Below, in pieces: positions 1 to 9,800 of a stretch of DNA of 64,000 nucleotides. The stretch is from Pectobacterium cacticida (GTDB taxonomy: Bacteria; Pseudomonadota; Gammaproteobacteria; Enterobacterales; Enterobacteriaceae). A model generated the notes under the pieces. That model made no database searches. It saw only the letters and a program-made list of their open reading frames with translations, and was not told where the DNA came from. Numbering within the stretch: position 1 is the first letter of the stretch; the number at the start of each line of letters is the position of its first letter. Location of the stretch: NCBI RefSeq assembly GCF_036885195.1, contig NZ_CP133656.1:1736001-1800000 (forward strand). Reading direction: 5' to 3'. Position numbers and translations under genes: made by a program.

Positions 1-1
1 G

Positions 2-103
2 ATTATTAACTGTAATCGTCACGGTGGGCAGGAGGTTTACCACATCCACATGCATCTGCTGGGGGGGCGAGCCTTAGGACCCCTGCTGGCGGACTCGGTT
101 TGA
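2..103 (+). CDS. hinT: HinT purine nucleoside phosphoramidase, C-terminal part
   Basis: The window opens inside this gene; only the last 33 codons are present, ending in TGA. The visible part carries the histidine-triad motif HIHMH followed by LLGGRALGPLLAD, which is the HIT-family active site and C-terminal end of HinT. HinT hydrolyses adenosine 5'-phosphoramidates in the cytosol. Its place immediately before lpoB, thiK and nagZ agrees with E. coli order. Partial because of the window edge, not because of a lesion. Confidence 0.93.
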   Translation: MINCNRHGGQEVYHIHMHLLGGRALGPLLADSV

Positions 104-227
104 TCGGCGTTGTTTTCTCATTCTGAGAGCATCCTTTCATACGAGAACACCATGCGTAATTCGGTATGTTCTCTGTTCACGCGCCCGATGGCGTTCTTCT
201 GGCAGGTAGTATGCAGAGAGAGAAGAG

Positions 228-809
228 ATGAAAAAGTATCTAGGTGTGATACTGGCGGTATTGGTTCTGACCGGCTGTCCTAGCCGTCCGCCGGAGCCGA
301 CTGAACCGCCAGCAACGATCGAACCGGTTGAGCCTCAGGTGCCGACGACGCCAACGCCGCCGCCAGGAGAACCCGTGCCGCAACCGCCCAAAATCCAGAC
401 ATTAAACTGGCAAGCCAGTGTTAATCCGCTAGTGGCGCAGATGCTGAAAGCCGATGGCGTCACACCGGGAAGCATATTGTTAGTCAATAGTGTAAAAAAC
501 AATACCAATGGTGCATTGCCGATGGCGAAAGCGACGGGCGCATTATATGACGCGTTATCCTCCGCGAATGTGTTCACGCTGGTGCCGCGTGAGCAATTGG
601 CGGCCGCGAAACAAACGTTGGGCCTCTCGGTTGACGACAGCTTAGGATCGCGTAGTAAAGCGATCGGTCTGGCACGTTATGTAGGAGCGCAATATGTCCT
701 GTACAGTGACGTTAACGGCGACGTGAAATCGCCACAGCTCGACATGCAATTGATGCTGGTACAGACCGGGGAAATAGTGTGGTCGGGCAGTGGTGCCGTG
801 CAGCCATAA
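228..809 (+). CDS. lpoB: Outer-membrane lipoprotein LpoB, activator of PBP1B
   Basis: 193 residues. The N-terminus is a lipoprotein signal peptide with lipobox LTGC (Cys17), followed by a long Pro/Glu/Thr-rich linker (about residues 18-55) of the kind that lets LpoB span the periplasm. The folded C-terminal domain (about 60-193) matches the LpoB family. It is anchored in the outer membrane and stimulates glycan polymerisation by the synthase PBP1B. A purine-rich Shine-Dalgarno sits just before the ATG. It is followed by thiK, whose start lies a few bases past the stop, so the two are probably cotranslated. In E. coli ycfL separates hinT from lpoB; here only about 124 bases do. Confidence 0.93.
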   Translation: MKKYLGVILAVLVLTGCPSRPPEPTEPPATIEPVEPQVPTTPTPPPGEPVPQPPKIQTLNWQASVNPLVAQMLKADGVTPGSILLVNSVKNNTNGALPMAKATGALYDALSSANVFTLVPREQLAAAKQTLGLSVDDSLGSRSKAIGLARYVGAQYVLYSDVNGDVKSPQLDMQLMLVQTGEIVWSGSGAVQP

Positions 810-813
810 ATCG

Positions 814-1674
814 ATGGGCACGCTGCAACAATTAGTCGCGACGCTCCAAAAATACCGACCTGCTGTGGAATTAGCGGGTATTCGTTTTGAGCCAATCGGT
901 GGGCTGAGTAGCAACAGTTGGCGCATCCGGGGGGCGGAAATCGAATGGCTGGCACGCCGTCAATCGCTAACCGCGCGGGAAATGGGCGTTGAACGCCGAC
1001 GAGAGTTTGCGCTACTGCGTCAGATGTCGGCCGTGGGGCTCGCGCCACGGCCATTACTGTGGCGGGATGGCTGGCTCATCGTCGAGTGGGTTCCAGGGCG
1101 TATTGCCACGGCTGACGAGTTCCTGACGCTGCTGGGAAATGGCGACGTGGCGCGCGTATTGTCGCAGGTGCATCATCAGCCGCGTAGCGGTTATTCCCTC
1201 GATCTTAAGTCACGATTCGCTCATTACTGGCAGTGGATGGATCCGCGTCGCCGTTCCCCGGCGCTACTGCGTGCCCATCACTATTTCCAACGGGCGGTGT
1301 TACCAACACCCCTCAAAATTGCGCCGCTTCATCTGGATGTGCATGCCGGAAATTGGCTGATAACGCCGCAGGGCACTATGCTGATTGACTGGGAGTACGC
1401 GACCGATGGCGATATCGCTTTTGAACTGGCATTGGTTGTACGAGCGCTTTCCAGAGAAAGCGAGGTGTCGACGTCTTTTCTACAAAGTTATCAAAGCTAT
1501 CAGCACCAGTGGCCCGATCTTAGCGTAAGTCGCCTGGAGAAGCAGATCGCGCAATGGTTCCCTTGGGTTGATTATCTGGTGTTGATGTGGTTTGAAATGC
1601 GTTGGCAGCAAACGAAGTCTCCCGAATTTCTGGCAACAATTCCCGCATTACGTCAGCGTCTACTACTTAGCTAA
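814..1674 (+). CDS. thiK: Thiamine kinase ThiK
   Basis: Aminoglycoside-phosphotransferase fold. The catalytic loop HLDVHAGNW and the metal-binding DWEYA follow each other as in ThiK, which phosphorylates thiamine for salvage to thiamine phosphate. I chose the ATG at 814, five bases after the lpoB stop, because the distance from it to the GGLSSNSW segment equals that in the E. coli protein as I remember it; a GTG at 790 overlapping lpoB is also in frame. No strong Shine-Dalgarno is visible for either, which fits translational coupling. 286 residues from 814, close to the family length. Confidence 0.88.
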   Translation: MGTLQQLVATLQKYRPAVELAGIRFEPIGGLSSNSWRIRGAEIEWLARRQSLTAREMGVERRREFALLRQMSAVGLAPRPLLWRDGWLIVEWVPGRIATADEFLTLLGNGDVARVLSQVHHQPRSGYSLDLKSRFAHYWQWMDPRRRSPALLRAHHYFQRAVLPTPLKIAPLHLDVHAGNWLITPQGTMLIDWEYATDGDIAFELALVVRALSRESEVSTSFLQSYQSYQHQWPDLSVSRLEKQIAQWFPWVDYLVLMWFEMRWQQTKSPEFLATIPALRQRLLLS

Positions 1675-1739
1675 CGTTATGTGGATTGGGTAATGGTTAT
1701 TGACTGACCACGTGGTCATATCTGAAGAATGAGGTTTGT

Positions 1740-2768
1740 ATGGGACCGGTAATGTTAGATGTCGCCAGCTATGAGCTGGACGCAGAAGATCGTGAAGTGC
1801 TTGAGCATCCGCTGGTTGGCGGCGTTATTCTGTTTACCCGTAATTTTCATGATGTGACGCAGTTGCGCGAATTGGTGCGCCAAATCCGCTCGGCATCGCG
1901 CGAACGCCTCATCGTGTCAGTCGATCAGGAGGGGGGGCGAGTTCAGCGCTTTCGCGACGGATTTACCCGCCTACCCGCCGCACAGGCATATGCTGCATTA
2001 AATAGCGAATCCGAGGCTCATCGACTGGCGGAAGAGGCGGGTTGGCTAATGGCGTCAGAAATGATCGTGATGGACATCGACATCAGCTTTGCCCCGGTGC
2101 TGGACATTGGGCACCAGAGTGCAGCGATTGGCGATCGCTCATTTCATGAACAGCCGGAAAAGGCGTTAGCGCTGGCGCAACGCTTTATTTGCGGCATGCA
2201 TAGTGCGGGTATGAAAGCGACGGGTAAACACTTTCCCGGCCATGGTGCGGTTGATGCCGATTCACATGAGGAGACGCCGCGGGACACACGTCCGCTGGCT
2301 GAAATCCGGGCGCGCGATATGCTGATTTATGAAGCACTCATCCAACGCCAACAGTTGGATGCGATCATGCCAGCCCATGTGATTTATAGCGAGGTCGATC
2401 CACATCCGGCCAGCGGGTCGCCCTATTGGCTTAAAACCGTGCTGCGTGAAGAATTGGGTTTTACCGGTATTATTTTCTCCGACGATCTCTCGATGGGAGG
2501 CGCTGCTGTGATGGGAAGCTATCCAGAACGGGCGCAGGCGGCGTTACAGGCAGGGTGTGACATGATTCTGGTGTGCAATAATCGGGAGGGTGCTATCAGC
2601 GTACTGGATAACCTATCGCCAACTCAGGTCGATCGGTTGGCGTGCTTGTATCACCATGGAACGCTTTCACGTCAGGAATTATTGGATTCCGCGCGCTGGA
2701 AGCAGGCAAACCAAGATCTCACTTTACTCAGTGAGCGCTGGCAGGCGTATAAGGAGGGTAATAGATAG
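1740..2768 (+). CDS. nagZ: Beta-N-acetylglucosaminidase NagZ (GH3)
   Basis: 342 residues, family length. A single GH3 TIM-barrel domain with the catalytic loop KHFPGHGAVDADSH (His-Asp dyad) and the nucleophile region FSDDLSMGG. NagZ is cytosolic and removes GlcNAc from anhydro-muropeptides during peptidoglycan recycling; in many enterobacteria this feeds signals that control AmpC. The product GlcNAc can be phosphorylated by NagK, also encoded in this window. GAGG lies eight bases before the ATG. In E. coli ycfP follows; it is absent here and a 364-base gap leads to ndh. Confidence 0.95.
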   Translation: MGPVMLDVASYELDAEDREVLEHPLVGGVILFTRNFHDVTQLRELVRQIRSASRERLIVSVDQEGGRVQRFRDGFTRLPAAQAYAALNSESEAHRLAEEAGWLMASEMIVMDIDISFAPVLDIGHQSAAIGDRSFHEQPEKALALAQRFICGMHSAGMKATGKHFPGHGAVDADSHEETPRDTRPLAEIRARDMLIYEALIQRQQLDAIMPAHVIYSEVDPHPASGSPYWLKTVLREELGFTGIIFSDDLSMGGAAVMGSYPERAQAALQAGCDMILVCNNREGAISVLDNLSPTQVDRLACLYHHGTLSRQELLDSARWKQANQDLTLLSERWQAYKEGNR

Positions 2769-2843
2769 CTGCAGTATCTGACTCGGTAAGGAGCATGACG
2801 GCCTGCCGTAAAGTGGCGCGTTAGCGGCTGGTTTATCTTCCTT

Positions 2844-2867
2844 CGGCCAGGATGGAACACCTGGCCG
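2844..2867 (+). terminator. Stem-loop after nagZ
   Basis: Eight-base perfect inverted repeat CGGCCAGG / CCTGGCCG with an eight-base loop, about 75 bases after the nagZ stop. No T-tract follows, so it may be a 3'-end stabiliser rather than a classic intrinsic terminator. Confidence 0.45.
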
Positions 2868-2983
2868 CCAGCGCATCGCGACTGAACGTGTATTCTCTAA
2901 CCATTCAGCTTCACGCTAGCATCCGCTAATCCACTGAAACAACAATGTAAATTTTGAGAGATAAAACGGCGTAATAAAATAAA

Positions 2984-2997
2984 TTGATATATATCAA
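2984..2997 (+). promoter_or_regulatory. FNR box upstream of ndh
   Basis: TTGATATATATCAA is a perfect match to the FNR consensus TTGAT-N4-ATCAA, about 135 bases before the ndh start. In E. coli FNR represses ndh anaerobically, so repression of the aerobic NADH dehydrogenase without oxygen is the likely role. The rest of the 2769-3132 gap is A+T-rich and holds the nagZ stem-loop, this box and a short leader ORF. Confidence 0.85.
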
Positions 2998-3067
2998 TTT
3001 TGGTATGACCAAATAACCGGACGTGCTATTCTTGCCGCAAATATCAGTCTCAACTTACGAGAACCCT

Positions 3068-3136
3068 ATGTTATATAAGGATATTATTTTTTACTCTTTA
3101 TTAACTATTGGTTCACATTTTAGGGGGTTATTTTGA
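3068..3136 (+). CDS. Possible 22-codon leader ORF overlapping the ndh start
   Basis: An ATG at 3068 opens a 22-residue frame (begins MLYKDIIFYSLL) whose TGA overlaps the ndh TTG start in the sequence TTGA. Only a weak GAGAA-type ribosome site precedes it. The overlap would allow translational coupling to the poor TTG start. No homology is known to me; it may be chance. Confidence 0.25.
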   Translation: MLYKDIIFYSLLTIGSHFRGLF

Positions 3137-4437
3137 CATCACCAATCAAAAAAATTGTCATCGTCGGTGGGGGAGCCGGCGGACTTGAACTTGCTACGAG
3201 TTTGGGTCATGCGTTAGGACGGAAACAAAAAGCAGCGATTACGCTAGTGGATCGTAACCACAGCCACTTATGGAAACCGTTGCTTCATGAAGTGGCAACG
3301 GGATCGTTGGACGACGATATGGACGCGTTGAGCTATCTGGCGCACGCCCGCAATCACTACTTTCAGTTCCAACTCGGCATGTTAACGGATATCGACCGTG
3401 AGCAGCGCCAGATTCAACTGGCTGAAGTGTGCGATGAGCAGGGTGACGTGCTGGTGGCGGCACGTCGTATTCCCTATGACATTCTGGTGATAGCGTTAGG
3501 CAGCACTTCAAATGATTTTGGCACTCCGGGCGTGAAGGATCACTGTATTTTCCTGGATAACCCGAAACAAGCCCGCCGATTCCATAATGAAATGCTAAAT
3601 CTGTTCCTGAAATTCACCGCTAATCAGGATAAAAAAGATCGCGTTAATATCGCGATCGTGGGCGGCGGGGCGACAGGGGTTGAGCTGTCCGCGGAATTGC
3701 ACAATGCGGTGAAACAACTTCATAGTTATGGCTTTGATGGCTTAGATAATAAAACGCTGAACGTGACTCTGGTCGAGGCGGGGGAGCGTATTTTGCCGGC
3801 GTTGCCACCCCGTATTTCTGCCGCCGCCCATCAGGAACTGAACAATATCGGCGTCCGCGTGCTGACAAAAACGATGGTGACCAGTGCGGAGCAAGGCGGC
3901 TTGCATACCAAGGACGGCGAGTTTATCGATGCCGATCTCATGGTTTGGGCGGCGGGCATTAAGGCGCCAGATGCGATGAAAGAGATCGCGGGTCTGGAAA
4001 CCAACCGGATTAACCAACTGGTGGTCGAGCCTACATTGCAGACGACGCGCGATGCTGCGATTTTCGCGATTGGCGATTGCGCCTCCTGCCCGCAGGAAGG
4101 CGGTGGGTTTGTGCCGCCACGCGCACAGGCTGCCCACCAAATGGCATCACGCTGTCACAGCAACATCATCGCGTTGCTAAACGGGCAGACATTGAAGCCT
4201 TACGTCTATAAAGATCACGGGTCATTGGTGTCATTGTCTAAGTTCAGCACCGTTGGCAGTCTGATGGGCAACCTGATGCGGGGATCTGTGATGGTAGAAG
4301 GGCGAATTGCGCGTTTCGTTTACATCTCCCTCTATCGTATGCACCAGGTAGCCCTGCATGGTTATGTGAAAACGGGTCTGATGATGTTGGTCGGCGGCAT
4401 TAACCGGGTGATACGCCCGCGTCTGAAGCTGCATTAA
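3133..4437 (+). CDS. ndh: Type II NADH dehydrogenase Ndh
   Basis: 434 residues. N-terminal FAD-binding Rossmann motif IVGGGAGGLELA, second NAD-binding motif IAIVGGGATGVELSAEL near residue 180, a FAD-contacting IGDCAS near 320, and a C-terminal membrane-anchoring amphipathic region ending RPRLKLH. It oxidises NADH and reduces quinone at the inner membrane without pumping protons. The start is TTG, preceded by AGGGGG at a good distance; the E. coli gene also uses TTG. Likely repressed by FNR at the box 135 bases upstream. Confidence 0.96.
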   Translation: MTSPIKKIVIVGGGAGGLELATSLGHALGRKQKAAITLVDRNHSHLWKPLLHEVATGSLDDDMDALSYLAHARNHYFQFQLGMLTDIDREQRQIQLAEVCDEQGDVLVAARRIPYDILVIALGSTSNDFGTPGVKDHCIFLDNPKQARRFHNEMLNLFLKFTANQDKKDRVNIAIVGGGATGVELSAELHNAVKQLHSYGFDGLDNKTLNVTLVEAGERILPALPPRISAAAHQELNNIGVRVLTKTMVTSAEQGGLHTKDGEFIDADLMVWAAGIKAPDAMKEIAGLETNRINQLVVEPTLQTTRDAAIFAIGDCASCPQEGGGFVPPRAQAAHQMASRCHSNIIALLNGQTLKPYVYKDHGSLVSLSKFSTVGSLMGNLMRGSVMVEGRIARFVYISLYRMHQVALHGYVKTGLMMLVGGINRVIRPRLKLH

Positions 4438-4460
4438 TTTTCCTACTCTGATGTTCTCTT

Positions 4461-4499
4461 ATACGGGTGTGGCGATGCTCTCACGCCCGTATTCATTTT
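4461..4499 (+). terminator. Terminator after ndh
   Basis: Eleven-base stem ATACGGGTGTG / CACGCCCGTAT (one G-T pair) with a ten-base loop, followed by a T-rich stretch, 23 bases after the ndh stop. Confidence 0.75.
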
Positions 4500-4707
4500 G
4501 TTCCCCCGCGCTGCCTTCCGCCTATCATGTCGCTCTCCGCCTTATCGGTAAGATAATTCCCAAACGATAGCGTTATGTAACGAAATGGCTTCATTTAAGT
4601 AACTTGTCTGATTGTGAGGGGGCAAGACATTGCGCAGACTTTCCCATGTTTACAGAGGGCGAGAGTGCCGATAGGGCATGCGTGATAACAGATTCAGGAG
4701 GTATCCG

Positions 4708-5247
4708 GTGAACAAATCGATGTTAGCGGGAGTAGGTATTGGTGTGGCGGCGGCATTAGGGGTGGCAGCCGTGGCGAGCATGGACGTTTTTTCCACTAAA
4801 CCACGGTTTGCGCAGGTACTGGCAGCAACACCGATTAAAGAGACGGTTAAAACGCCCCGACAAGTGTGCCGTAACGTGAGTGTGACGCATCGTCGCCCGG
4901 TACAGGATGAAAATCAGATCGCCGGCTCGGTGTTGGGAGCAGTTGCTGGTGGGGTTTTGGGGCACCAGTTTGGCGGCGGACGCGGTAAGGACATCGCCAC
5001 GGTCGCGGGAGCCTTGGCTGGCGGATACACCGGGAATCGTGTGCAAAGTGGCATGCAGGAAAATGACACGTATACGACACAGCAGCAGCGCTGCCAGACG
5101 GTGTACGATAAATCGCAAAAGCTACTGGGCTACGATGTCACCTATAAAATCGACGATAGACAGGGGAAAATCCGTATGGATCGCGATCCTGGAACGCAGA
5201 TTCCGCTAGACAGCAATGGTCAATTAATCCTTCATTCGCAGAGCTAA
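4708..5247 (+). CDS. ycfJ: YcfJ, glycine-zipper surface protein
   Basis: 179 residues from a GTG at 4708. I chose this start because AGGAGGT lies at 4696-4702 at ideal spacing and the protein then begins VNKSMLAG as in YcfJ relatives; an ATG at 4678 is in frame but lacks a ribosome site. An N-terminal hydrophobic segment (about 5-25) is followed by a glycine-zipper core with repeated GxxxG around residues 75-115 and a conserved C-terminal part rich in DRDPG. The family is envelope associated and of unclear molecular role. Single gene between ndh and a convergent yegD-like gene. Confidence 0.88.
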   Translation: MNKSMLAGVGIGVAAALGVAAVASMDVFSTKPRFAQVLAATPIKETVKTPRQVCRNVSVTHRRPVQDENQIAGSVLGAVAGGVLGHQFGGGRGKDIATVAGALAGGYTGNRVQSGMQENDTYTTQQQRCQTVYDKSQKLLGYDVTYKIDDRQGKIRMDRDPGTQIPLDSNGQLILHSQS

Positions 5248-5268
5248 TTGACCTGACGCTTGCGTCGC

Positions 5269-6621
5269 TTAACGACGAAACAGGCGTTCTGCCCAGCGAG
5301 CCAGCCCGGCGGTAACGGAACCAAAATCGTTGCCGCTGGTGAGGGGAATATCAGGCAGCAGTTGTTGAATAGCCTGACGCAGCAGGGGAGAACGTGCGCT
5401 ACCACCAGTCAGATAGATGATATCCGGCGGCGTCTGGCTGGTTTCTAGCGCCAGCGTCACCTGCTGCTGAATACGCATGAGTGGATTATCGATAGCGGCA
5501 TTGAGATCGTCAACATGAATGCGCGTAGCCAGACCGGGTTCTATAAAATTCAAATCGACGTCTGTCACGTCTTGATGAGAGAGTGCAATCTTGCTCTCTT
5601 CCGCACGCTGAATCAGACGATAGCTCAGGCGCTGTTGCCACACCGTCAACAGTCTTTTCACTCGTTCAGGCTGGCGCGCATCGCGGATCATATCATTGAT
5701 TAACGCGCGGCTAGCGGTGCTATGAAACGCCTGTTGCGCCGGAATATCGTTAATGGCGACCGCATTCCACCAGGTCATGATCGGCAGAGCAATGCCTTTC
5801 ACCGTTTCGCCATTCATACCTAGCAGCGGCATCAACTGTTTGAATGCCAACATGATGTCCAGATCGTTACCGCCAACACGGCAGCCGCTGTGTCCCAATA
5901 GGCTTTGTGCGCGATCGTGCTGTTTGTGCCACTGCGGGCCCATTAGCAGCATGGAGCAGTCGGTGGTTCCGCCGCCGATATCCACAACCAATACGCGTGC
6001 TTCTTGTGAGAGTGTGGATTCAAAGTCCAGCCCGGCCGCCACGGGTTCAAGTTGAAAAGCGATATCGTTAAACCCGGCACGGTGTGCGGCCCGCGCTAAA
6101 ATGCCTTGTGCCTGTTGGTTGGCATCTTCGCCACCAATGCTTTGAAAGTTAATCGGGCGACCGATAACGGCCTGACGAATAGGGTGATTAAGGTGGTTTT
6201 CTGCCTGCGTACGGATGTGCAGCATCATGGCGCAAACCAGATCTTCAAATAGCGCAATCTGCTGTGCTTTCAACCCGACGGCGCCGAGGAAGGACTTCGG
6301 TGATTTAACGAACCACGTCTCTTCCGGGTCATCCATATAGTGGCGTAACGCATCGCGCCCAAATTTCACGCTATCGGGCTGCACGCGAATATCCTCCTCG
6401 CGGTTGTTGCTGATGGCGCGTTTGAGCAATAGTGCATTCTCGCCCTCGGCATTGACCTGATGATGTCGCCATAGCCATTCGCTCACCGCTTCACGCGTGG
6501 GCGCACATAATAGGGAAGGGAGATAGGGTGAGCCTTTTTCCAGCGGAAGTAGCCGTGGTGTTCCTGCATCCATGACGGCTACGGAACAGTTGGCGGTACC
6601 GTAGTCAAAACCGATAAACAT
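5269..6621 (-). CDS. yegD: YegD-like Hsp70-family protein
   Basis: 450 residues from the ATG at 6621, which has GGAGA seven bases upstream; a longer in-frame start at 6693 has no support. Actin-like ATPase fold with phosphate-1 motif IGFDYGTANCSVAV at the N-terminus, phosphate-2 region VVDIGGGTTDCS near residue 200 and adenosine motif YLTGGSARSPLL near 410. It lacks the long substrate-binding and lid domain of DnaK, as in YegD, so it is an Hsp70 relative of unknown client. In E. coli yegD lies elsewhere; here it sits between ycfJ and mfd. Confidence 0.87.
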   Translation of the reverse strand: MFIGFDYGTANCSVAVMDAGTPRLLPLEKGSPYLPSLLCAPTREAVSEWLWRHHQVNAEGENALLLKRAISNNREEDIRVQPDSVKFGRDALRHYMDDPEETWFVKSPKSFLGAVGLKAQQIALFEDLVCAMMLHIRTQAENHLNHPIRQAVIGRPINFQSIGGEDANQQAQGILARAAHRAGFNDIAFQLEPVAAGLDFESTLSQEARVLVVDIGGGTTDCSMLLMGPQWHKQHDRAQSLLGHSGCRVGGNDLDIMLAFKQLMPLLGMNGETVKGIALPIMTWWNAVAINDIPAQQAFHSTASRALINDMIRDARQPERVKRLLTVWQQRLSYRLIQRAEESKIALSHQDVTDVDLNFIEPGLATRIHVDDLNAAIDNPLMRIQQQVTLALETSQTPPDIIYLTGGSARSPLLRQAIQQLLPDIPLTSGNDFGSVTAGLARWAERLFRR

Positions 6622-6772
6622 CGAGAGTCTCCATGCTAAGAAAATGTTGGCAGAAAAGGTTAACGTTGTCCCTGCGCCGGCCCGAATCATCAAAAGGGTG
6701 GCGACTCTACTGCGTTACACGGGGAGTGTAAAGGTGGATGCCAGGAAGAGGCATGTGCTCAGCGCCAGTTTT

Positions 6773-6794
6773 ACGGGAACCCAGGGGTTCCCGT
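6773..6794 (-). terminator. Stem-loop after mfd
   Basis: Nine-base perfect stem ACGGGAACC / GGTTCCCGT with a four-base loop begins eight bases after the mfd stop. No T-tract follows on the minus strand, so its strength as a terminator is uncertain. Confidence 0.5.
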
Positions 6795-6802
6795 GTGTGA
6801 CA

Positions 6803-9800
6803 TCAGGCTGCCAGCGTATGCTGCGCCATATCCTCCAACAGTGAGCCGATAAATGCGATGCGCTGTGGCCGGTCGCTCAAATCTTTTATGAATTTCAGAC
6901 GGGTTGGGCCATCAAGGCGATAGGTGCCCGGATCGCGCTGTAGCAGACCGATAAGATGGGAGGGATCGACGCGGTTTTGCTCGCTGAATTCGATAAAACC
7001 CCCTTTCTCGTTGCCTTCAATACGGCGGATACCCAGCGCTTGTGCCTGCTGGCGTAGGGCGGCGATCTGTAATAGATGGCGGCTGGCATCGGGAAGGAGG
7101 CCGAAGCGGTCAATCAGCTCAACCTTTAATTCGTCTAGCTCGGCGGCGGTTTTGGCGCTGGCGATGCGCTTGTATAACGACAGTCGCGTATTCACGTCAG
7201 GGATGAAATCCTCAGGCAACAACGCGGGCAGACGCAGTTCAACATCCGTCTGGCTGTTGATCAGATCTTCCAATGACGGTTCGCGTCCCGCCTTTAACGC
7301 GTCGACCGCGCTTTCCAGCAGTTCCATATAGAGCGAGAAACCGACGCTGGTCATCTGACCGCTCTGATCGTCGCCGAGCAGTTCACCCGCTCCGCGAATC
7401 TCCAGATCGTGCGTCGCCAGCGCAAAGCCAGCGCCAAGATCTTCCAGCGAGGCGATCGCTTCCAAACGTTTGTGCGCATCGGCACTCATCGCTTTTGGAT
7501 TCGGCGTTAGCAGGTAGGCGTATGCCTGATGATGTGAGCGGCCGACACGCCCGCGTAGTTGATGAAGCTGAGCTAGCCCGAAGTGATCGGCGCGTTCGAT
7601 GATGATGGTATTGGCGCTGGGAATATCGATCCCCGTTTCGATGATGGTGGTACACACCAACACGTTAAAACGCTGGTGATGGAAGTCGTTCATCACCCGT
7701 TCCAGTTCACGTTCCCGCATTTGTCCATGACCGATCGCGATGCGGGCTTCTGGCACCAGTTCCGCCAGCCGCTGAGTCGCCTTCTCGATATTTTCGACAT
7801 CGTTATAGAGGTAATACACCTGCCCGCCGCGCAGAATTTCGCGCAGAATAGCTTCGCGCACCACCAGGTGATCATATTCCCGCACAAAGGTTTTGACTGC
7901 CAAACGACGCGCCGGCGGCGTGGCGATAATCGACAGATCGCGCATGCCGCTCATGGCCATATTCAGCGTGCGCGGAATTGGCGTAGCGGTGAGGGTCAGG
8001 ATATCGACGTTGGCCCGCATCGCTTTAATGCGCTCTTTGTGGCGCACGCCGAAGCGGTGTTCTTCATCAACGATCAGCAGCCCTAAATCGCGCCAGCGCA
8101 CGTCGCTCTGTAACAGCTTATGGGTGCCGATGAGAATGTCGACTTTGCCCTCCTGCGTCTCCTCCAGCACTTGCGTTTGCTCGCGTGCGCTGCGAAAGCG
8201 TGAAATCATTTCTATCTTCACCGGCCAGTTGGCGAAGCGATCGCGAAAGTTGTCGAAATGTTGTTGCGCCAACAGCGTCGTCGGCACCAAAACGGCTACC
8301 TGCTTATGGTTTTCCACTGCGAGAAACGCCGCACGCATCGCGACTTCGGTTTTACCAAAGCCGACATCGCCGCACACCAGACGATCCATCGCCAGCGGCT
8401 GGCACATGTCGCTCAGGACGGCATTGATCGCCTGCGCCTGATCGGGGGTCGTTTCGAAGGGGAAACTTTCGCAGAAGAGCTGGTACTGCGTTTTATCATG
8501 CTTAAAGGCAAACCCGCTTTGCGCCGCGCGCTGGGCATAAATATCCAGCAATTCCGCGGCAACATCGCGCACTTTTTCTGCCGCCTTTTGGCGCGCGCGC
8601 GACCAGGCATCACCCCCTAATTTATGCAGCGGGGCATTCTCATCGGCACCGCCTGCATAGCGGCTGATCAAATGCAGTGAAGACACGGGCACATAGAGCT
8701 TGTCTTCCCCTGCATAGGTCAAAATCAGGTATTCGGCCTTAATGCCGCCCGCTTCCAGCGTGGTTAACCCGGCATAGCGGCCAACGCCGTGTTCGAGATG
8801 GACGACAGGTTGCCCTGGGCGCAACTCTGCCAGATTACGAATCAGCGTATCGGTATTGATCGTGCGGCGATTATCCTGTCGACGGCGATTAACGCGTTCG
8901 CCCAACAGATCGCTTTCGCAGATCAACGCGCGCTGGCGCAGTGTATCGATAAAACCGTGTTCGCTGGCGCCGATAATCAGATAGGTCCCGCGTGTCTGAG
9001 CCTGCTCTAGCGTACTGATAGACGTAGGGCTTATTTTGATGCGTGCCAGCAATTCTTGCAGCGTTTCGCGGCGGCCTTCGCTCTCGACCGAGAAAATGAT
9101 CTGGCCGTCGAACGTTTCGACAAAACGGCGTAACGCATCCAGCGGAGATTTTTGCTGATGCTGGATTGCCAGCGCGGGGAGCGGCTGGTATGCCAGATTC
9201 ACGTTGGCCGCTTTATCTGGCAGCGAGTCGGTTCTCAACTGCACTCGTGGCCACGCTTTCAGCGCCGAAAATAACCCATCTACGCGCAACCATAGTGACT
9301 CCGGCGGCAATAAAGGCCGCATAGGATCGACGCGGCGGCTCTCAAAACGTTGCTGGATATCCTGCCAGAAGCGTTCGGCGTGCTGTTCAATATCGCCCGT
9401 GTTGACGATCAGTGTGTGGTCGGGAAAGTAGCTGAAGAGTGACGGTAACGGCTCGGCAAAGAAAAGCGGTTGCCAATACTCGATCCCCGCCGGCCAGACG
9501 CTTTTGCTAACCTGTTGGTATAGATGCTCGGCATCGCGTCGGACGTCGAACTGCTCGCGCCACTGGCTGCGGAAAAGCTCAATGGCGGCTTTATCGGTCG
9601 GAAATTCGTGAGCCGGTAGCAGATTGATTCGGGGCACTTCGGCCAGCGTGCGCTGCGTATCGACATCGAATAGTCTCAGGCTGTCGATCTCGTCGTCAAA
9701 GAAATCGATGCGATAGGGCTCTTCGCTTCCCATGGGATACAGGTCTAACAGTGCGCCGCGCGTGGCATACTCGCCGTGCTCCATCACCTGATCGACGCTA

